Source: Desulfospira joergensenii DSM 10085 (GTDB lineage: Bacteria > Desulfobacterota > Desulfobacteria > Desulfobacterales > Desulfobacteraceae). Taken from it: a stretch of 64,000 bases of DNA. The notes beneath the pieces are model-generated. The model was not told the origin of the DNA, did not search any database, and saw only the letters and a list, made by a program, of their open reading frames with translations. This document shows positions 52,155-61,283 of the stretch, one piece after another; positions within the stretch are counted from its first letter, which is position 1; each line of letters starts with the position of its first letter. Location: positions 868,001 through 932,000 of the forward strand of contig NZ_ATUG01000003.1 in NCBI RefSeq assembly GCF_000420085.1, given 5' to 3'. Both the position numbers and the translations under genes were made by a program.

Positions 52155-52170
52155 GGCATTTACTTAAAAA

Positions 52171-53568
52171 ATGGATATAAAAATGTTTGCACCTGAAATC
52201 TATATGAGCAGACGGCAGGAACTCAAACAAAAGCTCAAGACAGGTCTTGTCCTGTTCATGGGCAATGATGCGGTCCCCAGGAATTTTCCGGACAATTGTT
52301 ATCCTTTTTTCCAGGATGCCTCCTTTTTATACTATTGGGGGATAAGCTCCCCCGGGCTTTCAGCCGTCATTGATATCGACAATGACCGGGAAATCTTGTT
52401 CGGAAATGACTATACCGTGGATGATATCATATGGATGGGTCCCCAGGAGCCTTTGGTCGAGACCGCCGGACGAACCGGCGTAAAAGAGGTAAGGTCCTTA
52501 AGGGAGTTAAAGCCGTTTCTGGAGAATTCGGGTCTAAAAAAACAGGATCTGCATTACCTGCCCCAATACCGGAGCGATACTCTTTTGAAACTGGAAAAGG
52601 CCGCCGGCATACCCCATGAAGCTGTAAATCAGGGGGCATCCATCTCCCTGGTCAGAGCTGTCATTGAACAAAGATCCATAAAATCCAAAGATGAGGTTTC
52701 CCAGATCCGGTCTGCCCTAGAGATCACCAAGGAGATGTTCTCCCTGGCCATGGAAGCATCCAGGCCCGGGATGTATGAATACCAGGTGATCGGCCGGGCA
52801 GAAGGCCTGGCCCTAAGCCGGGATGCAAGGCCGGCCCATTGTTTTATCTTTACGGTTCAAGGGGCCCGGCTTCACGGCGCCAGCCATTCAAACCGGATGA
52901 AGGAGGGGGATATTATCGTCATGGACGGGGGGGTGGAGTCCCCTCTGCATTATACGAGTGATATCACCCGATCCTTTCCGGTCTCCGGTCGATTCTCCCA
53001 ATTGCAAAGACAGATCTATGAAATCGTTTTAAAGGCGAATGAATCTGCAATTGAAAAAGCAGGGCCCGGGGTCCTGTTCAGGGATATTCATGTTCATGCG
53101 GCATCCGTAATTACCCGGGGACTGCAGGAGATGGGCCTGATGAAGGGCAATGTTCAGGATTCCGTGGACCAGGGCGCCCATGCCCTGTTTTTCCCCCACG
53201 GCCTTGGACATCCTTTGGGTCTTGAGATCCATGACCTGGAAAGTCTCGGGGAAGATCATGTGGGATATGATCAAACCATCAAACGCAGTTCCCAGTTCGG
53301 GCTTTCAAACCTGCGGTTTGGAAAGGCCCTTAAGAAAGGCATGGTCATGACCATAGAGCCGGGTATTTATTTTATTCCCGAATTAATCCGATCCTGGAGA
53401 TCCCAAAACCTGCACAAAGAGTATATCAACTATGAGAAATTAACGGATTTTATAAATTTCGGAGGCATCCGAATCGAAGATGATATTCTGGTGACGGAGT
53501 CGGGTGCCGAGAATCTGAGCACGGATATCCCCAAAAAGATATCTGATATTGAAATGAAATCCTCTTAA
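52171..53568 (+). CDS. M24 family Xaa-Pro aminopeptidase (PepP-like)
   Basis: A 465-residue aminopeptidase P. The N-terminal creatinase-like domain spans about 1-165. The catalytic pita-bread domain has the five metal ligands: IVMDGGVESPLHYTSDITRSFP (Asp, Asp), FFPHGLGHPLGLEIHD (His), MTIEPGIYFI (Glu), IRIEDDILVTE (Glu). It cleaves the bond before a proline. It is the last gene of the operon, which now holds three different hydrolases for small peptides. The start could also be a later in-frame ATG at 52183. Confidence 0.92.
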   Translation: MDIKMFAPEIYMSRRQELKQKLKTGLVLFMGNDAVPRNFPDNCYPFFQDASFLYYWGISSPGLSAVIDIDNDREILFGNDYTVDDIIWMGPQEPLVETAGRTGVKEVRSLRELKPFLENSGLKKQDLHYLPQYRSDTLLKLEKAAGIPHEAVNQGASISLVRAVIEQRSIKSKDEVSQIRSALEITKEMFSLAMEASRPGMYEYQVIGRAEGLALSRDARPAHCFIFTVQGARLHGASHSNRMKEGDIIVMDGGVESPLHYTSDITRSFPVSGRFSQLQRQIYEIVLKANESAIEKAGPGVLFRDIHVHAASVITRGLQEMGLMKGNVQDSVDQGAHALFFPHGLGHPLGLEIHDLESLGEDHVGYDQTIKRSSQFGLSNLRFGKALKKGMVMTIEPGIYFIPELIRSWRSQNLHKEYINYEKLTDFINFGGIRIEDDILVTESGAENLSTDIPKKISDIEMKSS

Positions 53569-53615
53569 GGGTTTAAGGCCGGGTCCGGGCGCAAGATTTT
53601 TTATAAAATAGGACG

Positions 53616-54425
53616 CTAGGCATCCACCCCGAAAACCTGGGGCTCTTTCCGGTCAGCGCAATTCTCATTTAACCAGTTGGCAATGGTTTCCATTGTGCTG
53701 TCTTGCCAAACCCTGGCCCGGGTCGGGCAGTTTTTAATACAGGCACAGCAGCGAATGCAGAGCTCCACTTCAGTGGTCACACTCCCGTTAATTGAAATGG
53801 CTGCCGTGGGACATCGGCTGGCACACGTCCCGCAAACCGTGCAAATATCTTCCCGGGTCACCGGGGAAACCGTCATGGACCGTGCTCCGCCCTCATATGG
53901 AAATCTGCCGGGAATCTCCAGATTCATTGGGACATCAGAAGATTGAAGGGCCGTGACTTTATCCTTAATCTGTGCTCCGAAATCCGTTGCCCGTTGAACA
54001 TCCAGGCTGTCCGGACGTCCGTTTGCGATGGGGACCTCCTCAGTTGCAAAAGAGTGCTCCCCGATGAAGGCACCACCGGCCACCGGGTGAAATCCCAGTT
54101 CAACGGCAAGATCTTTTAACTCCAACAAAGAATCTTCAAACTCCCGGTTCCCATATACAACTATGGGAACGGCAAGGGCTCCGTCCGCTTTTAGACTTTT
54201 GAACCGGTTAATTGCATCTATGGGCAGACGCCCCCCGTAAACAGGGGCACCAATGAGCACGAGTTCATCTGAAAAGAACTGAATCGGCTGCTCCGCTCCT
54301 TCCGGAAGGGTCAGATCAATCTGCTCGACATCTTCAACTCTGATGCCGCCGGCAATACTTTCCAATATCTTTCGGGTGGTTCCGGTGGGTGAAAAATAGA
54401 TAAGTTTTACCTTTTTTACTTCCAT
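53616..54425 (-). CDS. EFR1-type flavodoxin-ferredoxin fusion protein
   Basis: A 269-residue protein. The first 170 residues are a flavodoxin fold (KLIYFSPTGTTRKILESIAGG holds the FMN phosphate loop; VLIGAPVYGGRLP). The C-terminal part carries two 4Fe-4S motifs: CTVCGTCASRCP and CIRCCACIKNCP. Such proteins carry electrons between soluble partners in anaerobes; the partner here is unknown. ATG 54425 has a strong AGGAGGAG site. It lies 115 bases beyond the thiolase on the minus strand and may share its transcript. Confidence 0.9.
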   Translation of the reverse strand: MEVKKVKLIYFSPTGTTRKILESIAGGIRVEDVEQIDLTLPEGAEQPIQFFSDELVLIGAPVYGGRLPIDAINRFKSLKADGALAVPIVVYGNREFEDSLLELKDLAVELGFHPVAGGAFIGEHSFATEEVPIANGRPDSLDVQRATDFGAQIKDKVTALQSSDVPMNLEIPGRFPYEGGARSMTVSPVTREDICTVCGTCASRCPTAAISINGSVTTEVELCIRCCACIKNCPTRARVWQDSTMETIANWLNENCADRKEPQVFGVDA

Positions 54426-54540
54426 TTTTATCTCCTCCTGTCCATATCGAGTCTCATCCAATATCTATTATTCCGAATGATCCGGATTTGCAAGGATATA
54501 TCTTTCACATTTTAAAATGATGAGAATCTTATATTTTAAC

Positions 54541-55806
54541 CTATCTTCTTTCCACAACAGCGGCAATTCCATGTCCGCCACCGCCGCAGATGGTTTCAAG
54601 CCCGTACCGGGCGTTCCGCCGCTTCATCTCGTAGAGGAGGGAAACCATTCTCATGGTGCCGGTGGCGGCAATGGGATGGCCCAGGGAGATCCCGGATCCG
54701 TTGACATTGACCTTGTTTTCAAGATCCGCCCCAGAGAGTCCCATGAGCTTGGCATCGGCCAGGACCTGGGCGGCAAAGGCCTCCTGGATCTCGATGAGAT
54801 CCATTTCATCAATATCCAGCCCGGCATTGCCAAGGGCCTTGTCAACGGACTTGGGCACGGCAGGATAGGTCAGGGTGGGATCGGAAGCGGCCACACTGAA
54901 GCCGGCCAGGCAGGCCAAAGGATCCACCCCCAGAGTTTCCGCCTTGGACTCGCTCAGCAGCACCACCACACCGGCCCCGTCATTCTCTGTGGAAGAGTTG
55001 CCCGCCGTGCAGATCCCGTTTTCGTATACGGGCCTGAGCCGCGACAGGCCTTCCATGTCTGTGTTGCGCCTGGGGGGTTCATCCGTGTCAATCACCAGGG
55101 GAGGTCCCTTTCTCTGGGGGACCACCACGGGCACGATCTCCTCTGTGAATTTTCCTGCGTCAATGGCCTTGAGGGCCTTTTGATGACTCAGACAGGCCCA
55201 TTGGTCTGCCGCTTCCCGGGTAATGCCCTCGGTGGTGGCTGCGGTCTCTGCCCAGGACATCATGGAGTTGAGTTCACCGAACCGCTCCACGGGCTGGGAC
55301 ATGACCCTTGCCCTCTGGATCCGGTCAAAAAAGGGAAGGCCCCACATGGGAAGGGCCCCGTGACCCCGTGGCATCAGGCCCCATTTGGGATCCCTGACCC
55401 CGCCCATTCCCCATTTGACAAACTCACCGGGGATATAGAACTCGGTCCGGCTCATGGTTTCGATCCCGCCGGCCACCACGATATCTGCCTGTCCGCTCAT
55501 GATCTTCATGGCCCCAAGACAGATGGCGTCCAGGCCGGAACAGCAGCGCCGGTCAATGGTCAGCCCCGGAATATCCACGGGCCAGCCTGCGGCCAGCAGG
55601 GAAACCCGTGCAATGTTCACCGATTCCCCGTTCTGGTAGGACTGGCCCATGATGACTTCATCCACCTGTTCCGGCTCGATCCCCGCCTTTTTGACGGCCT
55701 GGTTCAGCACCAGCACCCCCAGCTCATATCCGGGGATATCCCTGAGGCCTCCGATATATTTTCCAATGGGTGTTCTTACCGCTCCTGTAATGACAACACG
55801 TTCCAT
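54541..55806 (-). CDS. Thiolase (acetyl-CoA acetyltransferase type)
   Basis: A 421-residue thiolase. The nucleophilic Cys is in IDRRCCSGLDAI (near residue 89). GHPIAATGTMRM and the C-terminal ICGGGGHGIAAVVE supply the catalytic His and second Cys. It cleaves or forms beta-ketoacyl-CoA. With the CoA-transferase on the other side of the sigma-54 regulator and the aminotransferase before it, degradation of a beta-keto acid to acetyl-CoA is likely. ATG 55806 has a GGAGAG site. Confidence 0.92.
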   Translation of the reverse strand: MERVVITGAVRTPIGKYIGGLRDIPGYELGVLVLNQAVKKAGIEPEQVDEVIMGQSYQNGESVNIARVSLLAAGWPVDIPGLTIDRRCCSGLDAICLGAMKIMSGQADIVVAGGIETMSRTEFYIPGEFVKWGMGGVRDPKWGLMPRGHGALPMWGLPFFDRIQRARVMSQPVERFGELNSMMSWAETAATTEGITREAADQWACLSHQKALKAIDAGKFTEEIVPVVVPQRKGPPLVIDTDEPPRRNTDMEGLSRLRPVYENGICTAGNSSTENDGAGVVVLLSESKAETLGVDPLACLAGFSVAASDPTLTYPAVPKSVDKALGNAGLDIDEMDLIEIQEAFAAQVLADAKLMGLSGADLENKVNVNGSGISLGHPIAATGTMRMVSLLYEMKRRNARYGLETICGGGGHGIAAVVERR

Positions 55807-55946
55807 GGTTCTTCTCTCCAAAAAAATTCATAATCAAGGGGCGTATGCCGGCCCCGGGCTGTTCAATTTTTCCCGGACGGGAACTTCACTCTGATTTCTT
55901 TTTTAGGGGGATATACCTGGAGGGGCATTCCTTTTTATCTGCCGGT

Positions 55947-57284
55947 TTACAGATCCAGCTCATTGTAAATCTCCTCCAGGCCGGCCCCAAGGGCATCCAC
56001 CATAAAATCCACCTGGTCCCGTTCAATGACAAAGGGAGGGGCCAGGATCAAAGCATCCCCGTGGCCCCGGGCAAACCCGGTTGATTTATAGGCTGCCACC
56101 CCCCGTTTGAACAGGCTCTCCCACACTCTCTGACTCATCCCTTTTTCTTTGGGAAACGGGGCCTTTGTCTTCTTATCCCTGACAAATTCAATTCCCCATA
56201 AAAGCCCCATTCCCCTGACATCTCCGACAAAGGGGAATGGAAGAATCTTCTTCTCCAAACATTGTCCAAGATACTCCCCTGTCTGACGGGCCCTGGTAAT
56301 CAGATCTTCTTTTTCAAGGATGGACATCACGGTTTTTCCAACGGCCGCCCCCACGTTATGATGGGAAAAGGTTCCCCCGTGGACAAAGCTCCCGGACCCC
56401 TTCCGGATCGCCTGGTAATGGGTTTCCTGCACACCCACGGCAGATACGGCAATGGCCCCTCCTCCAAGCCCCTTGCCCAGGGTCATGATATCCGGGATCA
56501 GATTGAAAAGTTCCGATGCAGACCATGCCCCGCACCGGCCAAGTCCGCACAGGATTTCATCCAGGATCAGCATCACATCGTAGCGGTCGCAGATCTTTCT
56601 GATCTTCTCCAGATACCCCGGGGGCGGAACTGCGCAGGCCAGAGCCGCCCCTGACACCGTCTCCATCAAAAAGGCAGACACCGTTTCAGGGCCGGATTCC
56701 AGAATCGCCTCTTCCAGGGCCATGGCACATTCAAGGCGGCAGGAGCCTGAATTCCGTTCAAAGGGACAGCGGAAACAAAAGGGAGCCGGGATATGCATGG
56801 TGTCAGGGAGCATCGGCAGAAAAGGCGCCCGGAAATATTTTCTGCCCGTGGCGGACAGGGCACCCAGGCTGAGGCCGTGGTAGGAATCCCACCTTGAGAT
56901 GAGGCGGGTTTTCCCAGGGTTTCCCTTTTCAAGATGAATCTGCCGGGCCAGTTTCACGGCAGTTTCATTGGCTTCGGCCCCGCTGGTCATGAAATAAAAC
57001 CGGTCTATGCCCTTAGGAGTGCGGGCGGCCAGCATATCTGAAAGATCTTCCACGGCTTTATTTGCAAACATGGTGGGATGGGTGTAGCCGCAGGTAAGGA
57101 TCTGGTCATGGGCGGCCCGGGCCAGTTCTGCCCGGCCGTGGCCGATATTCACGACCATTGGACCGCCGCTGGCATCCAGATATTTATTGCCCTCCCTGTC
57201 CGTTATAAATATGCCCTTGGCATGAACGGCAACGGGCAGATCTTTGTTTATGGCCCTGGAAAATACATGGCTCTTTGAATCCAT
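55947..57284 (-). CDS. Class III (omega) aminotransferase, PLP-dependent
   Basis: A 445-residue fold-type I aminotransferase. The PLP phosphate contact is TSGAEANETAVKLAR, the central WDSYHGLSLGALS carries the ring-stacking Tyr-His, LILDEILCGLGRCG the Asp, and DIMTLGKGLGGG the Schiff-base Lys. An insertion with four Cys (FCFRCPFERNSGSCRLEC) could bind a metal and is known from some members. Family substrates are omega- or beta-amino acids and diamines. It opens the minus-strand transcript from a sigma-54-like promoter and is followed 140 bases on by the thiolase. Confidence 0.9.
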   Translation of the reverse strand: MDSKSHVFSRAINKDLPVAVHAKGIFITDREGNKYLDASGGPMVVNIGHGRAELARAAHDQILTCGYTHPTMFANKAVEDLSDMLAARTPKGIDRFYFMTSGAEANETAVKLARQIHLEKGNPGKTRLISRWDSYHGLSLGALSATGRKYFRAPFLPMLPDTMHIPAPFCFRCPFERNSGSCRLECAMALEEAILESGPETVSAFLMETVSGAALACAVPPPGYLEKIRKICDRYDVMLILDEILCGLGRCGAWSASELFNLIPDIMTLGKGLGGGAIAVSAVGVQETHYQAIRKGSGSFVHGGTFSHHNVGAAVGKTVMSILEKEDLITRARQTGEYLGQCLEKKILPFPFVGDVRGMGLLWGIEFVRDKKTKAPFPKEKGMSQRVWESLFKRGVAAYKSTGFARGHGDALILAPPFVIERDQVDFMVDALGAGLEEIYNELDL

Positions 57285-57361
57285 TTTTTACGCCTTATTG
57301 GGTTGAAGTATCAAAATTTCAAAAATCCGAGGTTCGAAACCGATCCTTTTAAAACGGACAC

Positions 57362-57377
57362 AGCAATTTACATGCCG
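57362..57377 (-). promoter_or_regulatory. Sigma-54-like promoter for the aminotransferase gene
   Basis: Minus strand CGGCAT-GTAAA-TTGCT. The invariant GG and GC are ten bases apart, as required for sigma-54. Transcription would start near 57351, about 67 bases before the ATG at 57284. The sigma-54 activator gene begins 145 bases away in the other direction. Confidence 0.55.
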
Positions 57378-57521
57378 GATCTTTACGCCCCTTCTGTCTT
57401 CAAAGCAGACCCCTGCTTTTCAACCCAGAAAAAGAACGGGGCTTGCAATCGGGCTTGTTTCCGTATAGGTAATTAGGCGAATTGGGTTGTTTTGGGAAAA
57501 ACATTAAATCCAGGACAGATT

Positions 57522-59651
57522 ATGAAACAGATGGTGTTGTTCAGCGTTGACCGGAAAGTGGCAAGATACTTGAAAACCTCCTTTGAAAAGATCATCGGCC
57601 ATCTTGTAACCATTCACATGGTCTCCATGGAAGAAGTCGGATCAAAACCCATGGACCCGGATCTTGTGTTTGTGTCCGGAGAATTCCTGCGGCCCAAGGC
57701 AAAGGCGCTTTTTCCCGACGCAAAAATCATCACCCCTAGACGGGTCATTGTCGGCCGGAACCTGGAACAGGTCTTTTTGCTCCCCAAAGGCCGGAACGTC
57801 CTTGTGGTGAACAGCCCCAGACACACTTCCGAAGAGACCATAGAGTCCTTGAACAAGCTGGGGTTTACCCATTTGAACTATATCCCCTTCTGGAAAGGCA
57901 GACAGCTCGACTTTAACAACATCCATGCGGCCATCTCCCCGGGCATGATGCATCTTTGCCCCAGGGAAATTGAAACGCGCATCGATATCGGCCCCAGAAG
58001 CGTGAGCATCCACTCTTTTCTGAAAATCCTCGATGCCCTGGGCCTGGACCTGAAATACCTGGAAAAATATTCAGACCAATACCACAATAGGCTCCTGGAC
58101 TCCTCCAGAAAACTTGCCCGCTCCTTTGTCAACACCCAGCGAATCCTCAAACAGGAAAAGATCATTATCAACGAATTTGAGGACGGGCTGATCTATGTGG
58201 ATAAATACAACCGCATCGATCTTGTCAACAAGGCCGCCGCAGGTCTTTTCAAACAGGAAAGGGAGAAGCTGATCAGCCGGAACATTGACCGGGTGATGGA
58301 ACCCTTTGAAATCCTGGCCAAAATACTGGAACAAAAAGACAAATCCAAAAAATCCGCCCGGATCTATAATATCAACGGTGAAAAAACCGTTGTCACCCGC
58401 ATCGGCGTCCCCGGTGAAAAAACCAGCATCCATACCTTTAGACGGCTTTCTGGCATCAGGGAACTGGAAAAAGAGGTGAGGGTCAAGCTCAAGGAAAAGG
58501 GGCATGTAACCAAATACTCCTTTTCCAGCATCTGGACCCGGAACCTGAAGATGAAAGATCTCATTGAAAAAGCCCGGGACTTTGCCTCCACAGGGAAAAA
58601 CATCCTGATCACCGGTGAAAGCGGCATGGGCAAGGAGCTGTTCGCCCATGCCATTCACCAGGCATCCCCTTTCAGGAAAGGGCCGTTTGTGGCCGTAAAC
58701 TTCGCCGGTATCGTGGACAGCCTCATTGAAAGCGAGCTCTTCGGATATGAGAGCGGGGCCTTTACCGGTGCCAAAAAAGGGGGGAAAAAGGGATTTTTCG
58801 AACAGGCCCAGGGGGGAACCATCTTTCTGGACGAAATCGGAGACGCCCCCCTGAACGTCCAGTCCAGCCTGCTCAGGGTGCTCCAGGAAAGAGAGGTCCT
58901 GCGGGTGGGAGGCTCAAGCATCATCCCCGTGGAGGTCAGGATCATTGCCGCCACCAATAAAGACATATTTGCGGCCATCCGGGAAAACAAATTCCGGAAT
59001 GACCTTTTCTACAGGCTCAATACCTTTCCCATCAACATCCCTCCCTTAAGGGAACACAAGGAAGATATTCTCTATATCCTGCAAAAATATTTTAAAACCA
59101 AGTACAAAATCTCCAAAACCATCTCCCCGGAGGCCCAGGACTGCCTTCTGGCCCATGACTGGCCCGGCAATATCCGGGAACTGCTCAATATTGCCGAGTT
59201 TGTATTTTATTCGTCCAAGACCTCTCCCCATATCCTTCCGGATCATTTTCCGGATTTTCTCTGGCCGGGCAGGAGGACAGGGAGGCGGATGGATCCGGAC
59301 CGGCTCCCCCTTTCTTTTGAAGAACCGGACCCAATTTCCAGAACCTTTGCAGATAACGGGATGGAACCGGAACTGGTCCGGCAGGTATTGGCCATTATCC
59401 GGGAACGACAGGGAAGATTATGCGGCAGGAATTCCCTGAGAAAAGAAATGGCCCGGTACGGCTATCCCCTGTCAGAGGGGCGGATGAAAAAATGCCTGAC
59501 CCTGCTCAAGGAGGCGGGGATGATCCTGGTGGGCCGGACCAAGCAGGGCACAAAAATCACCCCTGACGGCAGGGCCTATATATTGCGAATGGAACAGGGC
59601 AACCCCGCTCCCCACGGACCAGCCGTGCCGGAATCCATTGAATTGGGATAA
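57522..59651 (+). CDS. Sigma-54-dependent activator with atypical C-terminus
   Basis: A 709-residue enhancer-binding protein. Residues 1-130 form a domain of the receiver or PrpR-N kind that I cannot place. About 215-320 is PAS-like (IINEFEDGLIYVDKYNRIDLVNKAAAGLF). The AAA+ domain (about 350-590) has Walker A GESGMGKE, GAFTGA in YESGAFTGAKKG, Walker B GGTIFLDEIGD and NDLFYRLNTFPI. Instead of a Fis helix-turn-helix, the last 100 residues look like a winged-helix (RRNSLRKEMARYGYPLSEGRMKKCLTLLKEAGMILVGRTKQGTKI-like). ATG 57522 has an AGGA site. It lies between two divergent sigma-54-like promoters. Confidence 0.9.
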   Translation: MKQMVLFSVDRKVARYLKTSFEKIIGHLVTIHMVSMEEVGSKPMDPDLVFVSGEFLRPKAKALFPDAKIITPRRVIVGRNLEQVFLLPKGRNVLVVNSPRHTSEETIESLNKLGFTHLNYIPFWKGRQLDFNNIHAAISPGMMHLCPREIETRIDIGPRSVSIHSFLKILDALGLDLKYLEKYSDQYHNRLLDSSRKLARSFVNTQRILKQEKIIINEFEDGLIYVDKYNRIDLVNKAAAGLFKQEREKLISRNIDRVMEPFEILAKILEQKDKSKKSARIYNINGEKTVVTRIGVPGEKTSIHTFRRLSGIRELEKEVRVKLKEKGHVTKYSFSSIWTRNLKMKDLIEKARDFASTGKNILITGESGMGKELFAHAIHQASPFRKGPFVAVNFAGIVDSLIESELFGYESGAFTGAKKGGKKGFFEQAQGGTIFLDEIGDAPLNVQSSLLRVLQEREVLRVGGSSIIPVEVRIIAATNKDIFAAIRENKFRNDLFYRLNTFPINIPPLREHKEDILYILQKYFKTKYKISKTISPEAQDCLLAHDWPGNIRELLNIAEFVFYSSKTSPHILPDHFPDFLWPGRRTGRRMDPDRLPLSFEEPDPISRTFADNGMEPELVRQVLAIIRERQGRLCGRNSLRKEMARYGYPLSEGRMKKCLTLLKEAGMILVGRTKQGTKITPDGRAYILRMEQGNPAPHGPAVPESIELG

Positions 59652-59798
59652 TTGGGACACGATTATCACCCCCAAATTCATGATCCCCTCCAAAATCAGG
59701 CCGGATGATAAAAAAAAAGAAAAGAACCTGAACCGGGAAAAGTGTGAGGAGTCCCACAGACCCGGTTTTTCATCCTCAACCCCTCTTGGAAAAACAGA

Positions 59799-59814
59799 TG
59801 GCATATCTCTTGCT
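59799..59814 (+). promoter_or_regulatory. Sigma-54 promoter for the CoA-transferase operon
   Basis: TGGCAT-ATCTC-TTGCT matches the consensus TGGCAC-N5-TTGCW except for one base, with GG and GC ten bases apart. Transcription would start near 59825, 45 bases before the ATG at 59870. An imperfect inverted repeat, TGTG...CACA (59743-59758), lies about 75 bases upstream and might bind the activator. Confidence 0.7.
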
Positions 59815-59869
59815 AACTAAGGTCAGAGAGACGGATCGCCCCTGAGGGGCAAAGACAAGAGGAAAGACC

Positions 59870-60532
59870 ATGAATAACTCCAAGATATCCAGCTATGAAG
59901 AGGCCATTCACTTTATTGAGGACGGTGCCAGGATCATGGTGGGAGGATTCGGGAACGCCGGTAACCCGGAAGGGCTCATTGATCATCTGGTGAAAAGCCG
60001 GAAAAAGGACCTAACCATCATCAGCAATGATCTGGGCTCCCCTGACCTGGGACTGGGCCGCCTGCTCACAAACGGGCAGATCAAGGCTCTGATCGGCAAT
60101 TACTACAATTGGAATCCCGAAGTGGCCACAGCCTATAATGAGAAGCGCATTGATGTGACCCTGATCCCCCAGGGCAGTTTTGCCGAGGCCATCCGGGCGG
60201 CCGGGGTGGGGATCCCGGCCTTTTATACCCCCACCTCCATGGGAACGGATCTGGCCCAAGGCAAACAGACCCAGTCCTTTGACGGAATCCCCTGCGTTCT
60301 TGAGCGGGCCATTCACGCGGATATCGCCATAATCCGGGCCCATCGGGCCGATGACCTGGGCAATCTCACCTATTATAAAACCGCCTGCAATTTCAACCCC
60401 CTGATGGCCATGGCCGCCACCACCACCATTGCAGAGGTGGATGAAATTGTCAGGACCGGGCAGATCGATCCCCAGGCCATTGTCACCCCCCATGTTTTTG
60501 TGAACCATATCGTCAAAAAGGAGAAACCATGA
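59870..60532 (+). CDS. 3-oxoacid-type CoA-transferase, subunit A
   Basis: A 220-residue alpha subunit of a family I CoA-transferase (ScoA/AtoD type). It moves CoA between an acyl-CoA and a short-chain or beta-keto acid. The glycine-rich MVGGFGNAGNPEGLID is the CoA-binding start; RIDVTLIPQGSFAEAIRAAGVGIPAFYTPT is typical. The start has a GAGGAAAG site. Its end overlaps the beta-subunit gene by four bases. The acid substrate cannot be told: acetoacetate, butyrate and other beta-keto acids are candidates. Confidence 0.92.
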   Translation: MNNSKISSYEEAIHFIEDGARIMVGGFGNAGNPEGLIDHLVKSRKKDLTIISNDLGSPDLGLGRLLTNGQIKALIGNYYNWNPEVATAYNEKRIDVTLIPQGSFAEAIRAAGVGIPAFYTPTSMGTDLAQGKQTQSFDGIPCVLERAIHADIAIIRAHRADDLGNLTYYKTACNFNPLMAMAATTTIAEVDEIVRTGQIDPQAIVTPHVFVNHIVKKEKP

Positions 60533-61215
60533 CCGCCTTTGTGGAAAAAGAAAAGATCAAGCCCAGGATCGCCCGGCGGATCGCACGGGAGTTCCTTGAC
60601 GCAGAAACAAGCCTGATCATCAACCTGGGGGTGGGAACCCCCACCATGGTGTCCCAGTACCTGACCAATGGGACGGTCTATATTCAGGCTGAAAACGGAA
60701 TGCTGGGGGTGGGGCCCCTGGCGGACGAAACAAACCAGGATCCCTACCTGATCAATGCCGGGCGGCAGATGGTGACGGAAACCCCGGGCTGCTCCTATTT
60801 TGACAGCGCCCTCTCCTTTGGCATGATCCGGGGAGGCCATGTGGATGTCACCGTGATCGGTGCATTTGAGGTGGACGCCCAGGCCAATATCGCCAACTGG
60901 ATCATCCCCAACGGCCGTCAGCTGGGGGTGGGCGGGGCCATGGACCTGGTGACCGGTGCCAAAAGAGTCATTGTGGGAATGCCCCATTTCCAGAAAAACG
61001 GACAATCCAAAATTGTTGAGTCCTGCACCTTTCCCATTACCGGCCTCCATGAGGCCGACCTCATTGTAACCGAACTCGGGGTATTTGATTTTCCCGGCGG
61101 CTTCCTGACCCTTGAAGAGATTGCCCCGGAACTCGATGTTCACACCCTGAGGTCTGTTACCCGGGCGGAATTCAGAATTTCGGACCAGCTCAGGCCCATG
61201 GCGACGGCAGAATGA
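60529..61215 (+). CDS. 3-oxoacid-type CoA-transferase, subunit B
   Basis: A 228-residue beta subunit (ScoB/AtoA type). The catalytic glutamate lies in QAENGMLGVG, where the family has SENG. INLGVGTPTMVSQYL and QANIANWIIPNGRQLGVGGAMDLVTGAKRVIV are also as in the family. It is coupled to subunit A and followed by a rho-independent terminator, so the two genes form a short operon under the sigma-54 promoter. Confidence 0.92.
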   Translation: MTAFVEKEKIKPRIARRIAREFLDAETSLIINLGVGTPTMVSQYLTNGTVYIQAENGMLGVGPLADETNQDPYLINAGRQMVTETPGCSYFDSALSFGMIRGGHVDVTVIGAFEVDAQANIANWIIPNGRQLGVGGAMDLVTGAKRVIVGMPHFQKNGQSKIVESCTFPITGLHEADLIVTELGVFDFPGGFLTLEEIAPELDVHTLRSVTRAEFRISDQLRPMATAE

Positions 61216-61262
61216 TCCGGGATGGGGATCTGTGATCAGGGAAAGGAGAGCGCAAAAAAATC

Positions 61263-61283
61263 AGGGGACCGCCCCCTTTTTTT
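61263..61283 (+). terminator. Rho-independent terminator after the CoA-transferase genes
   Basis: GGGG-ACCG-CCCC stem-loop followed directly by seven T. It lies 48 bases after the stop of subunit B. Confidence 0.7.

Noticed and set aside
54517..55833. Long open frame opposite the thiolase gene (438 codons)
   Set aside because: It is a shadow of the GC-rich thiolase gene; the translation is Gly/His/Pro-rich and matches no family, while the opposite strand has all thiolase motifs.
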